This document shows, one piece after another, positions 9,555-18,696 of a stretch of 59,311 nt of DNA. How positions within the stretch are numbered: position 1 is the stretch's first letter; each line of letters starts with the position of its first letter. This DNA is from Chryseobacterium sp. Leaf405 (lineage in GTDB: Bacteria > Bacteroidota > Bacteroidia > Flavobacteriales > Weeksellaceae), in NCBI RefSeq assembly GCF_001425355.1, contig NZ_LMQN01000008.1, positions 1 to 59,311 of the forward strand, in the 5' to 3' direction. A program made the position numbers and the translations under genes. Below the pieces are notes generated by a model. The model was not told the origin of the DNA, searched no databases, and saw only the letters and a list, made by a program, of their open reading frames with translations.

Positions 9555-11045
9555 ATGATAAAACTAAAGAATCTTTATATTGAAAATTTCAGACATATAG
9601 AAAAACAGAATTTAGAATTTGGTCAATATATGACTATTATAACTGGTCTTAATGGATCGGGCAAATCATCCATTCTAGGATGGATTGCACAGCTCTGCGA
9701 TTATAAAGGTAAAGATAAGACAGTATTAGATAGTTATTACAAAGAGAGCTTTAGAAACGTTTTCAGATTTTGCCCCATAAATGATTATAATAAAGAGTAT
9801 GACATTACTTTTCATTACGAAAATCCATCAGAATCATTACTTGAAGAACAAAAAAGAATTAAGACAAGGCATCTAAAAAAAACTGAAATTTCAGCGGAAA
9901 GGTATAGAACAGATTTTGATGGAAGGGGAAAAGCATTAGACCATCCTGTTATCTATCTCGGATTAAAAAGATTAATTCCCTTAGCAACAGAAAACTCAAT
10001 ATCAACATTACATCTAAAAAATTTAGAAGAATACTCTAAACTTTATTCTAGTTTAATAAAAGAAATTTTCGCTGTTGTTGGAGAACATATTAGACCCGAA
10101 CCCATAAAATCATACAATAAAAAAGTATTAGCTTTACAAACTTCGGAATTTAGCCATTTAGGAAATTCAGCTGGACAGGATAATGTCTCGCAAATAATTT
10201 CTGCATTAATCTCTTTTGATATGCTTAAGAAAAAATTAGGTGCAAAATTTAAAGGAGGGATTTTGTTAATTGATGAATTAGACGCCACACTTTATGCAGC
10301 CGCACAATTCAAATTAGTTGACATTTTATTTAGATATGCTAAAAAATTAAACATTCAAATTGTTTTTACAACACATTCGTTAGAGATTTTAGACTATTTG
10401 GAGAGCAAAGTAGGTTCAGATACGAAAATTAACTATTTTAACATACAAAATAGTAAGGTTGTAAATTTGATCAATCCTTCAGCTCAGTACATTAGAAGAA
10501 AGATCAAAAGTGAAGTTGCTGAAGAGGAGACAATCGATAAAATAAATTTTGTATGTGAAGATGATGTAGCCGAATATTGGATTAAAAACCTCATTAATGG
10601 ATCTGATTTAAAAAAAATGATTAAAGTTGAAAAAGGTCCATTTCCAGATATGACTATTGTCGGTATGGCTGAGTCCAAGCATACAATCTTTAAAAATGTT
10701 CGTTTTATTTTAGATGGTGATGTAAAAAGAAAGTTTACTCAAAAAAAAGCTCCTAATAAGGCAGTGTTTTTACCTTTTAAAGACAGACCTGAAACAATAT
10801 TTTATGAGTTCGTAAAAAATCTATCGGATACCGATGAATTTTGGGATGATGACAAAAACTTCACAAAAATTACTTCTTTTAAAGATTATACTCATGAAGG
10901 AAAAGGCACTCATAAAAATTGGTTTAGTGACCCAATTAATAAAAAAAACTTTGGTACTGGCTATTCAAAATTACTAAATAGATGGAAAAAAGATCATCCG
11001 TTAGAAGTTGAAAATTTCATTAATTCTTTGAGAAAAATTATCTAA
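9555..11045 (+). CDS. Stand-alone OLD-like ATPase with TOPRIM-like domain
   Basis: A 496 aa protein from the ATG at 9555; an upstream in-frame TTG at 9513 is less likely because it overlaps the probable promoter. Walker A GLNGSGKSS is at residues 31-39, an ABC-like signature NSAGQDNVSQI at 204-214, Walker B GILLIDELDA at 235-244, and the switch histidine in TTHSLE at 274. The C-terminal part has NFVCEDDVAEYW (acidic E335/D336) and RFILDGDV (D387/D389), the layout of a TOPRIM nuclease. No helicase partner is adjacent, so it could be a class 1 OLD-type nuclease or a fused ATPase-TOPRIM of the AriA/AriB kind. Its place inside the island supports a defence role. Confidence 0.75.
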   Translation: MIKLKNLYIENFRHIEKQNLEFGQYMTIITGLNGSGKSSILGWIAQLCDYKGKDKTVLDSYYKESFRNVFRFCPINDYNKEYDITFHYENPSESLLEEQKRIKTRHLKKTEISAERYRTDFDGRGKALDHPVIYLGLKRLIPLATENSISTLHLKNLEEYSKLYSSLIKEIFAVVGEHIRPEPIKSYNKKVLALQTSEFSHLGNSAGQDNVSQIISALISFDMLKKKLGAKFKGGILLIDELDATLYAAAQFKLVDILFRYAKKLNIQIVFTTHSLEILDYLESKVGSDTKINYFNIQNSKVVNLINPSAQYIRRKIKSEVAEEETIDKINFVCEDDVAEYWIKNLINGSDLKKMIKVEKGPFPDMTIVGMAESKHTIFKNVRFILDGDVKRKFTQKKAPNKAVFLPFKDRPETIFYEFVKNLSDTDEFWDDDKNFTKITSFKDYTHEGKGTHKNWFSDPINKKNFGTGYSKLLNRWKKDHPLEVENFINSLRKII

Positions 11046-11114
11046 AAACAGTTGATGTGAAATTCACAGTAAACTGTAATAGATATTTATTTTTGATTTA
11101 AAGAATATATTTTA

Positions 11115-12086
11115 TCATCCCAAAAATAACGTATTCACAAACAAAGTATGTGGAGAAGAAACCAAATTTATATCAAATTTTAAAGATGGTTCTACCCTAG
11201 AGCTGGCATTATGTATTCGAAATGAAATCTGCCAACCTTCATTCAACGTCACTAACAATGTTGTTGTAGAATTATTTTGATACACCACTTCAATAAGTCT
11301 GGTCGGAAGTTTTAATTTGGGAACTTTAGCTTTTGGCTTAACGTTACCAAATGGTAAATTTAAAGTTCCTTGAAGATTATAAGCTTGAATTTCGACTTTT
11401 CCTTTTCCTTTAATAACTTTATAGAAATCCTGATTTCCGATGAGATATTGAACTAATTTCTGTGCGACTACTCCTGGATTATCCCGGTCTAATGCGATCA
11501 ATTCGTCTCTGAATGCGTTTAATATAGGTAGGTAGACCGTTGAATGATAATCTCCAAGACTAGCCCAAGTCTTAGTAGCTTTACTCTCTTTTCGTAATTG
11601 CGCCAGCCCATTAAAAATAGGATTAATCACTGTAAAATAGTTTTCTGAACAAGGAGTTCCCAACCACTTTTCGCCAAAATCAATATCATTTGATAGTCGC
11701 GAATGTTTAACCGCACGATGGTTATTTTTAGCAGAAATTCCAATTTCCCATTTTTGTAATGATCTTATTGCTAAGACATCACGAACATCCCCTGACTGCC
11801 CTGCTTTATCAGCAACAATTTCAAGTTCCAAAATATCATCCTCATTGATACCGTTTGAAAGTCTGGGTTCTAGATCTAATAAAAAATTGACTGAAAAACT
11901 AGCGTTTAACCGATATTGGCTTCTTTCTTTTTCATCAAAACTTTCAAAACAACTTAAAGCTGTTTTATAGGAAGCATTGTCGACTATTGAAACTTTAGTT
12001 ACTAATTTTAATTTTTCGTAAAATTCCAGTAATAACGCATATTCAAATGCTTTTCCATTGATAGTCTGAGTTGCGATTTTTGCCAT
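11115..12086 (-). CDS. Type II restriction endonuclease, HaeIII-like
   Basis: A 323 aa protein matching the R.HaeIII family. The diagnostic core is GQSGDVRDVLAIR, then WEIGISAKNNHRAVKHSRLS, in which D and the ExxK-like IGISAK segment form the probable catalytic site, followed by IDFGEKWLG and ENYFTVINPIF. The family cleaves GGCC. Its start codon overlaps the stop of the methyltransferase by one base (TAATG), so the two are translated as a coupled operon with the methyltransferase first, a common order that lets protection appear before cleavage. The site prediction rests mainly on the methyltransferase, which is very close to M.HaeIII. Confidence 0.85.
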   Translation of the reverse strand: MAKIATQTINGKAFEYALLLEFYEKLKLVTKVSIVDNASYKTALSCFESFDEKERSQYRLNASFSVNFLLDLEPRLSNGINEDDILELEIVADKAGQSGDVRDVLAIRSLQKWEIGISAKNNHRAVKHSRLSNDIDFGEKWLGTPCSENYFTVINPIFNGLAQLRKESKATKTWASLGDYHSTVYLPILNAFRDELIALDRDNPGVVAQKLVQYLIGNQDFYKVIKGKGKVEIQAYNLQGTLNLPFGNVKPKAKVPKLKLPTRLIEVVYQNNSTTTLLVTLNEGWQISFRIHNASSRVEPSLKFDINLVSSPHTLFVNTLFLG

Positions 12087-13168
12087 TATGCGGTTACTTT
12101 ATTAACTATTTCCTGTAGTTTTTCTATGACATTATTGCCGTTAACTTTTGATAACTTATTTAATCCTTCCTTCATTTTTAGGCTACTTAAGTCTGAAGAG
12201 ATTTTTTCTGCCAATATTTTACCCATTTCCACAGGCACTGCATTTCCAATCATTTTATACCCGGCCACTACACTTGTATATTCAAAACTGAAATTATCCG
12301 GAAATGTTTGGATGCGTGCGCATTCACGAACACTTAATCTACGGTATAATTTCTCTTTACCTTTCTTAAATTCACGTACATCTTGTGCAACCAGAGTCAT
12401 TTTAGGTGCTTGAGGATGAAGTGGAGCATGCCTCCCTCCAGCTTGAATAGTAAATGAAACTTCATCCCATGATCTTACTCTATTTCTAGACATATAAATG
12501 GAAGAAAAACCACCTATCATGTATTCATGGTTAAGGACTTTACATTTTGTACCATTGGTAAAATTCCCCTCTTTAGCAGGCAATACAGTATTTTTCAAAT
12601 CACCAATCGCCTTGTCTAAAGTCACTTTATTTTCTATGGTAGTCCCTTTAGGAAAAACAAATTTTCGTTTCAAATCTTTGCGGTACCCTATAAAGAAAAC
12701 TCTCTTACGATCTTGCGGCACACCATAATCAGATACATTCAAAAGTTCAAAAGATAATTCATATCCTATTTCTGTAAACATTTGTTTAATGTTTTCCAGA
12801 GCTTCTTTATGTGCAGGTAATAACATACCTGACACATTTTCAGCTAAAAAAAACTTAGGCTTTTTATCTGCTAAAATTCGCATGAATTCATAAAAAAGCT
12901 GTCCCCTTTTATCAGCAATACCTTTCTTAGAACCTGCCTCTGACCAACTTTGGCAAGGCGGTCCCCCAATAATGCCATCGCAATCAGGAACTTCTTCTGA
13001 AGGTATATTGACAATACTTCGCTTATCTAAAATTGTATGAGTATGGTTCTTCTCGTATGTTGCCCAAATGTCCTTATCATATTCATTTGCCCAAACAACA
13101 TCAAAACCAGCCTGCTCAAAACCTAAATCCAAGCCCCCTGCACCTGCAAAAAAAGACACTACTTTCAT
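12086..13168 (-). CDS. DNA cytosine-5 methyltransferase, M.HaeIII-like
   Basis: A 360 aa C5-methyltransferase. Motif I FFAGAGGLDLGF is at residues 6-17, the catalytic PPCQSW at 70-75 (Cys72), motif VI FFLAENVSG near 106-114, motif VIII QDRKRVFFIG near 153-162, and motifs IX-X RECARIQTFPD and GYKMIGNAVP near the end. The segment GGPPCQSWSEAGS and the target-recognition stretch IYMSRNRVRSWDE strongly resemble M.HaeIII, so the likely product is methylated GGCC. A C-terminal extension of about 30 residues is longer than in M.HaeIII. It is first in the operon with the endonuclease; 152 bases separate it from the HNH gene. Confidence 0.92.
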   Translation of the reverse strand: MKVVSFFAGAGGLDLGFEQAGFDVVWANEYDKDIWATYEKNHTHTILDKRSIVNIPSEEVPDCDGIIGGPPCQSWSEAGSKKGIADKRGQLFYEFMRILADKKPKFFLAENVSGMLLPAHKEALENIKQMFTEIGYELSFELLNVSDYGVPQDRKRVFFIGYRKDLKRKFVFPKGTTIENKVTLDKAIGDLKNTVLPAKEGNFTNGTKCKVLNHEYMIGGFSSIYMSRNRVRSWDEVSFTIQAGGRHAPLHPQAPKMTLVAQDVREFKKGKEKLYRRLSVRECARIQTFPDNFSFEYTSVVAGYKMIGNAVPVEMGKILAEKISSDLSSLKMKEGLNKLSKVNGNNVIEKLQEIVNKVTA

Positions 13169-13320
13169 AATTATACTCCCTAAATTTGTTTACAAAATTA
13201 CCTATTAAAAAACAATTGGCCAAATCTAAAATTCATCAAAATATTATATAATAATATACTTAGCCAGAATTAAATATCAAAGGTATTTTCATAATGCGAC
13301 AAAACTTGACGTATTATCTT

Positions 13321-14319
13321 TTATAAGTTTGATTTCTTATTATCTATTTTTAATAATTTTTCAATAATATCATTTTTAAATTTGCTAAATGGTCGTTTAT
13401 GATAATCTTTCTCATTTTTTTCCACATTGAAAAGCATTCTATATTTTTCAGCTTCGGAGGGTTCATGTTTGTGTAGTATTTTCAATAAATACTTTAAATA
13501 ATTTTTTGAATATTTTTTTCTCAAATCATAAAGATCTCTAAGTTCTAATTCCGAATGAGCTTGATATATTTCTTTTGTAAGATTAAATTTTAGAGTTTTA
13601 ATAGTTTTGTCTCCTTCTACATCTCTAAAGAGAACAAAAAAATTATTTGTGCTTTTCTCAAAATTGAAATCAAATTTAAATTTGTGATCTGCTTCTTCAA
13701 AATATGGATGTAGTAATTCATCGAGTGCTGTAGTACTCCACCAATCTTTATCTTTATCAGAATTACCCTTCATATGATTACAAGATGAGCAAGATGGAAT
13801 AAGATTAAAAAATGATAAAGCTAAAAAAGGAAACTTGTCTTTAGGAAACCAATGATCCAATTGGGCTGATGCATGTTTTGAAGTGATGTTTATAGTGTAG
13901 TTTCTATTACAGTATGAACAGGTTGATCTGTTTAAATGATTCAAAAATTCTTTTCCATTATTTGTCTGAAAAAATGTTTTATAGCCTGATTTTTTAAAAA
14001 GATCTTCCAGAGCAACAATTTCTTTCTCTTCCAAGACAACAGCATCTATCTCCTGTGTTAAAATCACTAAATCTCTTGGTTCACTAAGCAATAGCTTGTC
14101 GATGAAATCCACCTTCAATAAATCTTTAACTGATTGATCAAAAGAGTGATTATGATTTTTAGTTTTTAGATTTTCACATTCTGTTGTATCACAATATGTA
14201 CATTTGATCTGATCACCTTCTTTAATTCGTGAAACTCCATGAATCTTTATTTTAAGCCAACATGGAACAATTTTTTTGTAAAAATCTAAGGCATTGGAAT
14301 ATTCATTTATATAGAGCAT
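13321..14319 (-). CDS. HNH endonuclease, PtuB-like (Septu)
   Basis: A 332 aa HNH nuclease. CSYC (134-137), LDHWFPK (D155/H156), N172 and CSSCNHMKG (177-185) make an HNH core with a zinc knuckle; a second Cys pair CTYCDTTEC lies at 40-48. The gene starts 5 bases after the large ATPase gene ends and is surely co-transcribed with it. An ATPase plus HNH pair is the definition of Septu (PtuA/PtuB), in which PtuB cuts nucleic acid under control of PtuA. No reverse transcriptase or msDNA region lies beside it, so it is not part of a PtuAB-type retron. Confidence 0.8.
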   Translation of the reverse strand: MLYINEYSNALDFYKKIVPCWLKIKIHGVSRIKEGDQIKCTYCDTTECENLKTKNHNHSFDQSVKDLLKVDFIDKLLLSEPRDLVILTQEIDAVVLEEKEIVALEDLFKKSGYKTFFQTNNGKEFLNHLNRSTCSYCNRNYTINITSKHASAQLDHWFPKDKFPFLALSFFNLIPSCSSCNHMKGNSDKDKDWWSTTALDELLHPYFEEADHKFKFDFNFEKSTNNFFVLFRDVEGDKTIKTLKFNLTKEIYQAHSELELRDLYDLRKKYSKNYLKYLLKILHKHEPSEAEKYRMLFNVEKNEKDYHKRPFSKFKNDIIEKLLKIDNKKSNL

Positions 14320-14324
14320 ACAGA

Positions 14325-16721
14325 CTATTTGAAAACTTCATTAAACAATTCGGTCAATTTATCACTTATTAAAGGTTCGCCAATCATAAAAATGATTTTA
14401 GATATTTCTTCACTTTCATATTTGGGAAAAGTTTCTAATTCTTTTTCTAATTCTTTTCTCAAATTAATTAAACTATGGTTAGTCCCGGATGAGAAATATA
14501 ATTTTTCTAGATCATTATTAATTTCTTTGATTTTATATCGACAGTACAAAAAATTTATAATTTTATCAATCTTATCACTAGCAAATTTTCCAACAGTATT
14601 CCCGCCCAAAAAAAACTCATCTGCTAATAAATCATGAATATTTGCACCGAAAGAATTAATTCCATCAGAATCGATCAATGGAATTCCTTCATTCAATCTT
14701 AAAATATTTTGAGTCGGAATGTCTGAGAGAATGAATGGTGAATGTGTAGAAAAGATGATATTAAATGAAAAATTCTTAAATTCTTCGCTCTTCAAATTTT
14801 GAAGCAGATTACTAATGAAATTCTTTTGAAATTCAGGATGAAAATATAATTCTACCTCATCAAAAATGATATTAATGTGATTGTATTTTTTCTTTTGACC
14901 TTTTTGTTGAACCGACTTAATATTATATAGATGATAGGTAATATTCAGCATTGAATGAATCATCTGCTGTTCACCTGAACTAAGCCTGTTAAATGTATAT
15001 GTTTCTCCTTGTTTATACATTAATATTTCAGGTTCAAAAAATGATATTGGAATATTATATATATCATTTCCAGAAAACTTTTTCTCAATAATTATTTTAT
15101 ATAGATCAGGAATATTCTGACCATTTTCATCAACAACAGGTTTTACTGTTATCAAACCAAAAATATTTTTTTGAAAATAGTTTATTGCTTGCTTGTATTT
15201 GAAGGCAATATGAGTTTTATCTCGATTAAGCTGAGCTATATATTGCGAAAATAGATCAACTCTATTATCATTTATTAATGTTGTTAAAGTATCAAATATG
15301 AAATCAATTACATTATTAACATCCGAATTATTATCAAATTGAGATGAAAAAAGAATTTCCTTAACCCTGCCATATACATCTTCATTCAAAATGTTCAGAA
15401 CAGGATGGGTTTTAAGATACGATCTGAAAAATTCAAAAAGCTGATCAACATATTTTCCAAAATTAATATACTGCTCATCATTATTATAGCGTATATATTT
15501 TTTAAAATTTAATTTAAATGGACTAATATCTTTTTTAAGAATTTCTTCACTTACCGTCGACCCAAATAAAAAATGGTATTTTTCATATTCCCCATAATTG
15601 TACGAAATTCTTTTTAACTTTTTAAATATATACAAGAGACATAAGTAGCTGATTTTTTCTTTAAAATCAGTTGACAAGTTTTTCACTAAAAAGTCCTTTC
15701 CTATATTTTCAGTTCTCAGGAATCGCTTCAGTGATTTAATTGAATTAGCAGCCTTTTTATTAACAAAAATAATATCAACCAAACTTGACAAATTTTCTGA
15801 TAATCCAAAATTATTAAGATTAAGGAAAGTAATTATGTCATCAATAATTAATTTATCGCTTTTACCTTCATTTTCATCGTCTGGGATATATTGTAATTTT
15901 TTAATATTTAAATAGTAGTTAACTTCTTTAAGTTGAATACCTTCGATTAAGGTATCATTTTTTATTACGAAATGATTGAGTATTAGTCTTGCTTGTGCTA
16001 AATCATATTCATTATTAACTTCAACATTCCCGTCAGTTCTAAACGGATTGATTACAATCGGCGACTGATATCCATCATTTTTATGAAATAATGTTTTAAC
16101 CCACTTTCCTGAAACTTTACTATTTAAACTGTAAATACTATAATTAATTACTAAAGAATAAAACTTGAATAAAATTTCATCAATGTTTATAACTTTTAAA
16201 AACTTTGAATCAGCAGAAGCTTTAAAGACCTCAATCTTGATTGTGGATTTTAAAGTTTTATGCGAAATTTTATAATAGCTGTCATGATAGAAATAATAAA
16301 TTTCCAAATTAATCTTATTGTAATTTACAGTGGATTCTCCAAACTTTAATATTTTATACTTTTTGCTGATATTGAATATGAATGCATATAAAAATTCTAG
16401 AATACTACTCTTTCCGCTTCCATTTTTCCCAACGATTGCCGAAACGTTTATATTTTCTTCATAAAATGAATCAGGAACTTCTTGAATGTATTTTATCTGT
16501 GTTACTTCAAGAAAATCTATTTTTTTTTGACTTAAATCATTGACATTACTTTGCAGAATTTTGTTTTGTAGATCAATTAAAGAAATTTCAGTATTATCTG
16601 TTTTGATATGTTCGTAATCGTATTCATTATAAAACCTATAAAAACAGTTTTCTTTTAAATTTTTAAGAAACGAAGAATCGCAATCTTTTAAGGGACGAAT
16701 TGCTAATAATTTAAAGTTCAT
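14325..16721 (-). CDS. SMC-like AAA ATPase, PtuA-like (Septu)
   Basis: A 798 aa ATPase. Walker A VGKNGSGKSS is at residues 97-106, the signature RLSSGEQQM lies in the last third, followed by Walker B INIIFDEVELYFHP and the switch histidine IIFSTHSPF. About 450 residues separate the two ATPase halves, enough for a helical or coiled-coil insertion as in SMC/Rad50-like proteins. It is first in the operon with the HNH gene and 5 bases from it. It is longer than the PtuA proteins first described (about 500-600 aa), so it may be a variant Septu or another ATPase-HNH system. Confidence 0.8.
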   Translation of the reverse strand: MNFKLLAIRPLKDCDSSFLKNLKENCFYRFYNEYDYEHIKTDNTEISLIDLQNKILQSNVNDLSQKKIDFLEVTQIKYIQEVPDSFYEENINVSAIVGKNGSGKSSILEFLYAFIFNISKKYKILKFGESTVNYNKINLEIYYFYHDSYYKISHKTLKSTIKIEVFKASADSKFLKVINIDEILFKFYSLVINYSIYSLNSKVSGKWVKTLFHKNDGYQSPIVINPFRTDGNVEVNNEYDLAQARLILNHFVIKNDTLIEGIQLKEVNYYLNIKKLQYIPDDENEGKSDKLIIDDIITFLNLNNFGLSENLSSLVDIIFVNKKAANSIKSLKRFLRTENIGKDFLVKNLSTDFKEKISYLCLLYIFKKLKRISYNYGEYEKYHFLFGSTVSEEILKKDISPFKLNFKKYIRYNNDEQYINFGKYVDQLFEFFRSYLKTHPVLNILNEDVYGRVKEILFSSQFDNNSDVNNVIDFIFDTLTTLINDNRVDLFSQYIAQLNRDKTHIAFKYKQAINYFQKNIFGLITVKPVVDENGQNIPDLYKIIIEKKFSGNDIYNIPISFFEPEILMYKQGETYTFNRLSSGEQQMIHSMLNITYHLYNIKSVQQKGQKKKYNHINIIFDEVELYFHPEFQKNFISNLLQNLKSEEFKNFSFNIIFSTHSPFILSDIPTQNILRLNEGIPLIDSDGINSFGANIHDLLADEFFLGGNTVGKFASDKIDKIINFLYCRYKIKEINNDLEKLYFSSGTNHSLINLRKELEKELETFPKYESEEISKIIFMIGEPLISDKLTELFNEVFK

Positions 16722-17055
16722 ATGATGTTTTTAATGGTTTACCTAAGTTATATATTTGCCACAGAAATTTTACTGTTTGCCTTCGATGAAGGAGCTAATT
16801 TCAAGATAAGTCAGTGATGTTTCAGGTTGTTAGTTTTTTTATGCTGGAAAATAAATCACAACGCTATTTTTCAAATATATTGAAAATAATTGTTTCACAA
16901 CTACGGGAACACTTATTTATTGGAAAGTTTGATTATTTATATAAAATACCACAAAAAGGTGATTTGAAAAAACAGAATGATTCGATAGCTTTACTTCAAA
17001 TTAATCAATGTAATTATTGGTAATCGCATTAAGTGTTAACAAAAAAAACTAAACC
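16722..17055. other. Spacer between the Septu-like operon and 17056
   Basis: This 334-base spacer should carry the promoter of the minus-strand ATPase-HNH operon and that of the plus-strand gene at 17056. A 69-codon plus-strand frame at 16814-17023 has no recognisable domain or convincing ribosome site and is not accepted as a gene. I see no RNA, repeat or mobile sequence here. Confidence 0.5.
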
Positions 17056-18198
17056 ATGAGAACAAAAATCCTATTAGTAATCACTCTAATTAATTACAAC
17101 ACCTTACTACTTGCACAATCTTACAAAGCTTTAAATAAGGTACATATGACTGAAGGCTTTATTCTTAAAAAGAAAACGATCGTGCAAAATTGTTCACAAA
17201 GTGTCGCTAAAGGCTCTAATATTAAAAGTACATTGAATTATAAACGTACTTCCAAGGAAAATGAAGAGCTTATTTCAGTAACAACAGAAAAGATCGCAGA
17301 CTCAGCTTCGATTATTTTTGTGGACAAAATAATTACAGAAGATATAAAATCCTTTACTGGGGATGCTAATATTTTTGTTGATCAGGCAGATAATTCTTTG
17401 ATTCATATAAATTATTGGCTCAATGACATAATCACTTTGCCAACTGGCACAAAAATTAAAACAATAACCCAAAAACTTCTTTGTGATAGAACCTATTCAA
17501 AAGAGAGTTCAAAAACGCAAGAATTAAATATTAATACGAATTACAACTTGTGGCAAATTACAAATGAGGAAATGATGTCTGATCCAGATTATTTGAAACA
17601 TAGTAATGTAGTAATTGAGGTGTACGAAAAAGATGGTAAAACAATAAAAAGTTATTTAGTTAATAAATATGACAAAGATGCTGATTACACAGTACAAATT
17701 GATAATAGAACGGTTCTTCATTTTAAAGAGACAGGTGTTGAATTTGGTCCTGTAACTATTCCCATCAAAATAAGACCAGGATTTAAAAGGAACGGTATTT
17801 CTGTAGATCAAGAATTTAGCAGTGATTTTAATTTAGGTGCATTTGCAGGCGTAAAAATAGGAAAGTATAGAGCACGCTACGTGCGTGGTGAGGGATTTAC
17901 ACAATTACCAACAAGTTCATCAGCAACGATAGGTGGATTTTTAAGTTTTTCGACATCAGCATTAGATAAAACAAGTACTACAGCTAGCGAGAATCCGATT
18001 GTTGGTGATAACAAAAAAACAATTGGAGTAGTATCTCCGGGAATCGGCATAATGTACTCTATCTATAACTTTCAATTAGGCTTCTTCGGTGGTTGTGATT
18101 TTGGCTTGGGATCCGATGCGAAAAATTGGAATTATAATAGTAAGATATGGATGGGATTTGGATTTGGTTATAATTTGAGTAATTTCTGGAAGAAGTAA
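17056..18198 (+). CDS. Exported protein, possible outer-membrane barrel
   Basis: A 380 aa protein with a clear signal peptide (residues 1-21, ending LLLAQ). The mature part is not recognised. The last 130 residues alternate hydrophobic and polar positions with many glycines (FNLGAFAGVKIGKYRARYV, IGVVSPGIGIMYSI, FQLGFFGGCDFGLG, WMGFGFGYNLSNF) and end in an aromatic-rich strand, which suggests a small beta-barrel or membrane-bound beta-sheet. It stands alone between the defence island and the element remnant. I assign no function. Confidence 0.65.
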   Translation: MRTKILLVITLINYNTLLLAQSYKALNKVHMTEGFILKKKTIVQNCSQSVAKGSNIKSTLNYKRTSKENEELISVTTEKIADSASIIFVDKIITEDIKSFTGDANIFVDQADNSLIHINYWLNDIITLPTGTKIKTITQKLLCDRTYSKESSKTQELNINTNYNLWQITNEEMMSDPDYLKHSNVVIEVYEKDGKTIKSYLVNKYDKDADYTVQIDNRTVLHFKETGVEFGPVTIPIKIRPGFKRNGISVDQEFSSDFNLGAFAGVKIGKYRARYVRGEGFTQLPTSSSATIGGFLSFSTSALDKTSTTASENPIVGDNKKTIGVVSPGIGIMYSIYNFQLGFFGGCDFGLGSDAKNWNYNSKIWMGFGFGYNLSNFWKK

Positions 18199-18459
18199 AT
18201 ACACTACACTACCTACATAAATAGTACATAATCTCAATTATTTTTAAATGAAGAACTATGATAGTCAATGACACTATCCCACAAATTGTGTAAGTTAATA
18301 AGTTAGGCTGGGATTTTATAATCTGAGCCTATTTTTAAAAATAAGTTTAAATTGGTTTAAAATCAATCCCAAATTTTTGATGTGCATTAGCCACTTTTTA
18401 GTAGACTATTTCAGAGCGAGATATACAGATTTTCAAAAGATAAAAATTGTAAAATACTC

Positions 18460-18503
18460 AACCTTTTTTCTAAAACATAGAAGAATGTTTTAGAAAAAAG
18501 GTT
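18460..18503. terminator. Perfect 19-base-pair hairpin
   Basis: aaccttttttctaaaacat, a 6-base loop agaaga, then its exact reverse complement. It lies in the 498-base gene-free stretch between the convergent genes ending at 18198 and 18697, so it could act as a bidirectional terminator. It may also be a mobile palindromic repeat, since a second perfect hairpin follows within 110 bases. Confidence 0.55.
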
Positions 18504-18604
18504 ACTCCAAATCCTGCAAAAATGCGTTTCCGACCAAAGGGAGGAATTGCATTTTTGCGACCCGATTTTCACCAACCAGCTAATTTTTGAAACTCAAACC
18601 AAAG

Positions 18605-18634
18605 AACCTGCAAAGTCGATAGACTTTGCAGGTT
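18605..18634. terminator. Perfect 13-base-pair hairpin
   Basis: aacctgcaaagtc, loop gata, gactttgcaggtt. This GC-richer palindrome is the second of two between convergent genes. I believe similar cctgcaaagtc palindromes occur between genes in other flavobacteria, but could not check. A terminator for the DUF3945 gene (minus strand) or a dispersed palindromic element are both possible. Confidence 0.5.
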
Positions 18635-18696
18635 ACTAAAAATATATTCAAAGTTACTTTCCCTTCCTCCAGAGTGCGCAAAAGATTTTAAACACT

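Noticed and set aside
9555..11045. Second Gabija system
   Set aside because: The OLD-like gene has no helicase gene beside it.
13321..16721. Retron with PtuAB-type effector
   Set aside because: There is an ATPase-HNH pair but no reverse transcriptase and no msr/msd-like inverted repeats next to it.
16814..17023. 69-codon plus-strand frame in front of the exported protein gene
   Set aside because: No recognisable domain, no good ribosome site, and it lies where the divergent promoters should be.
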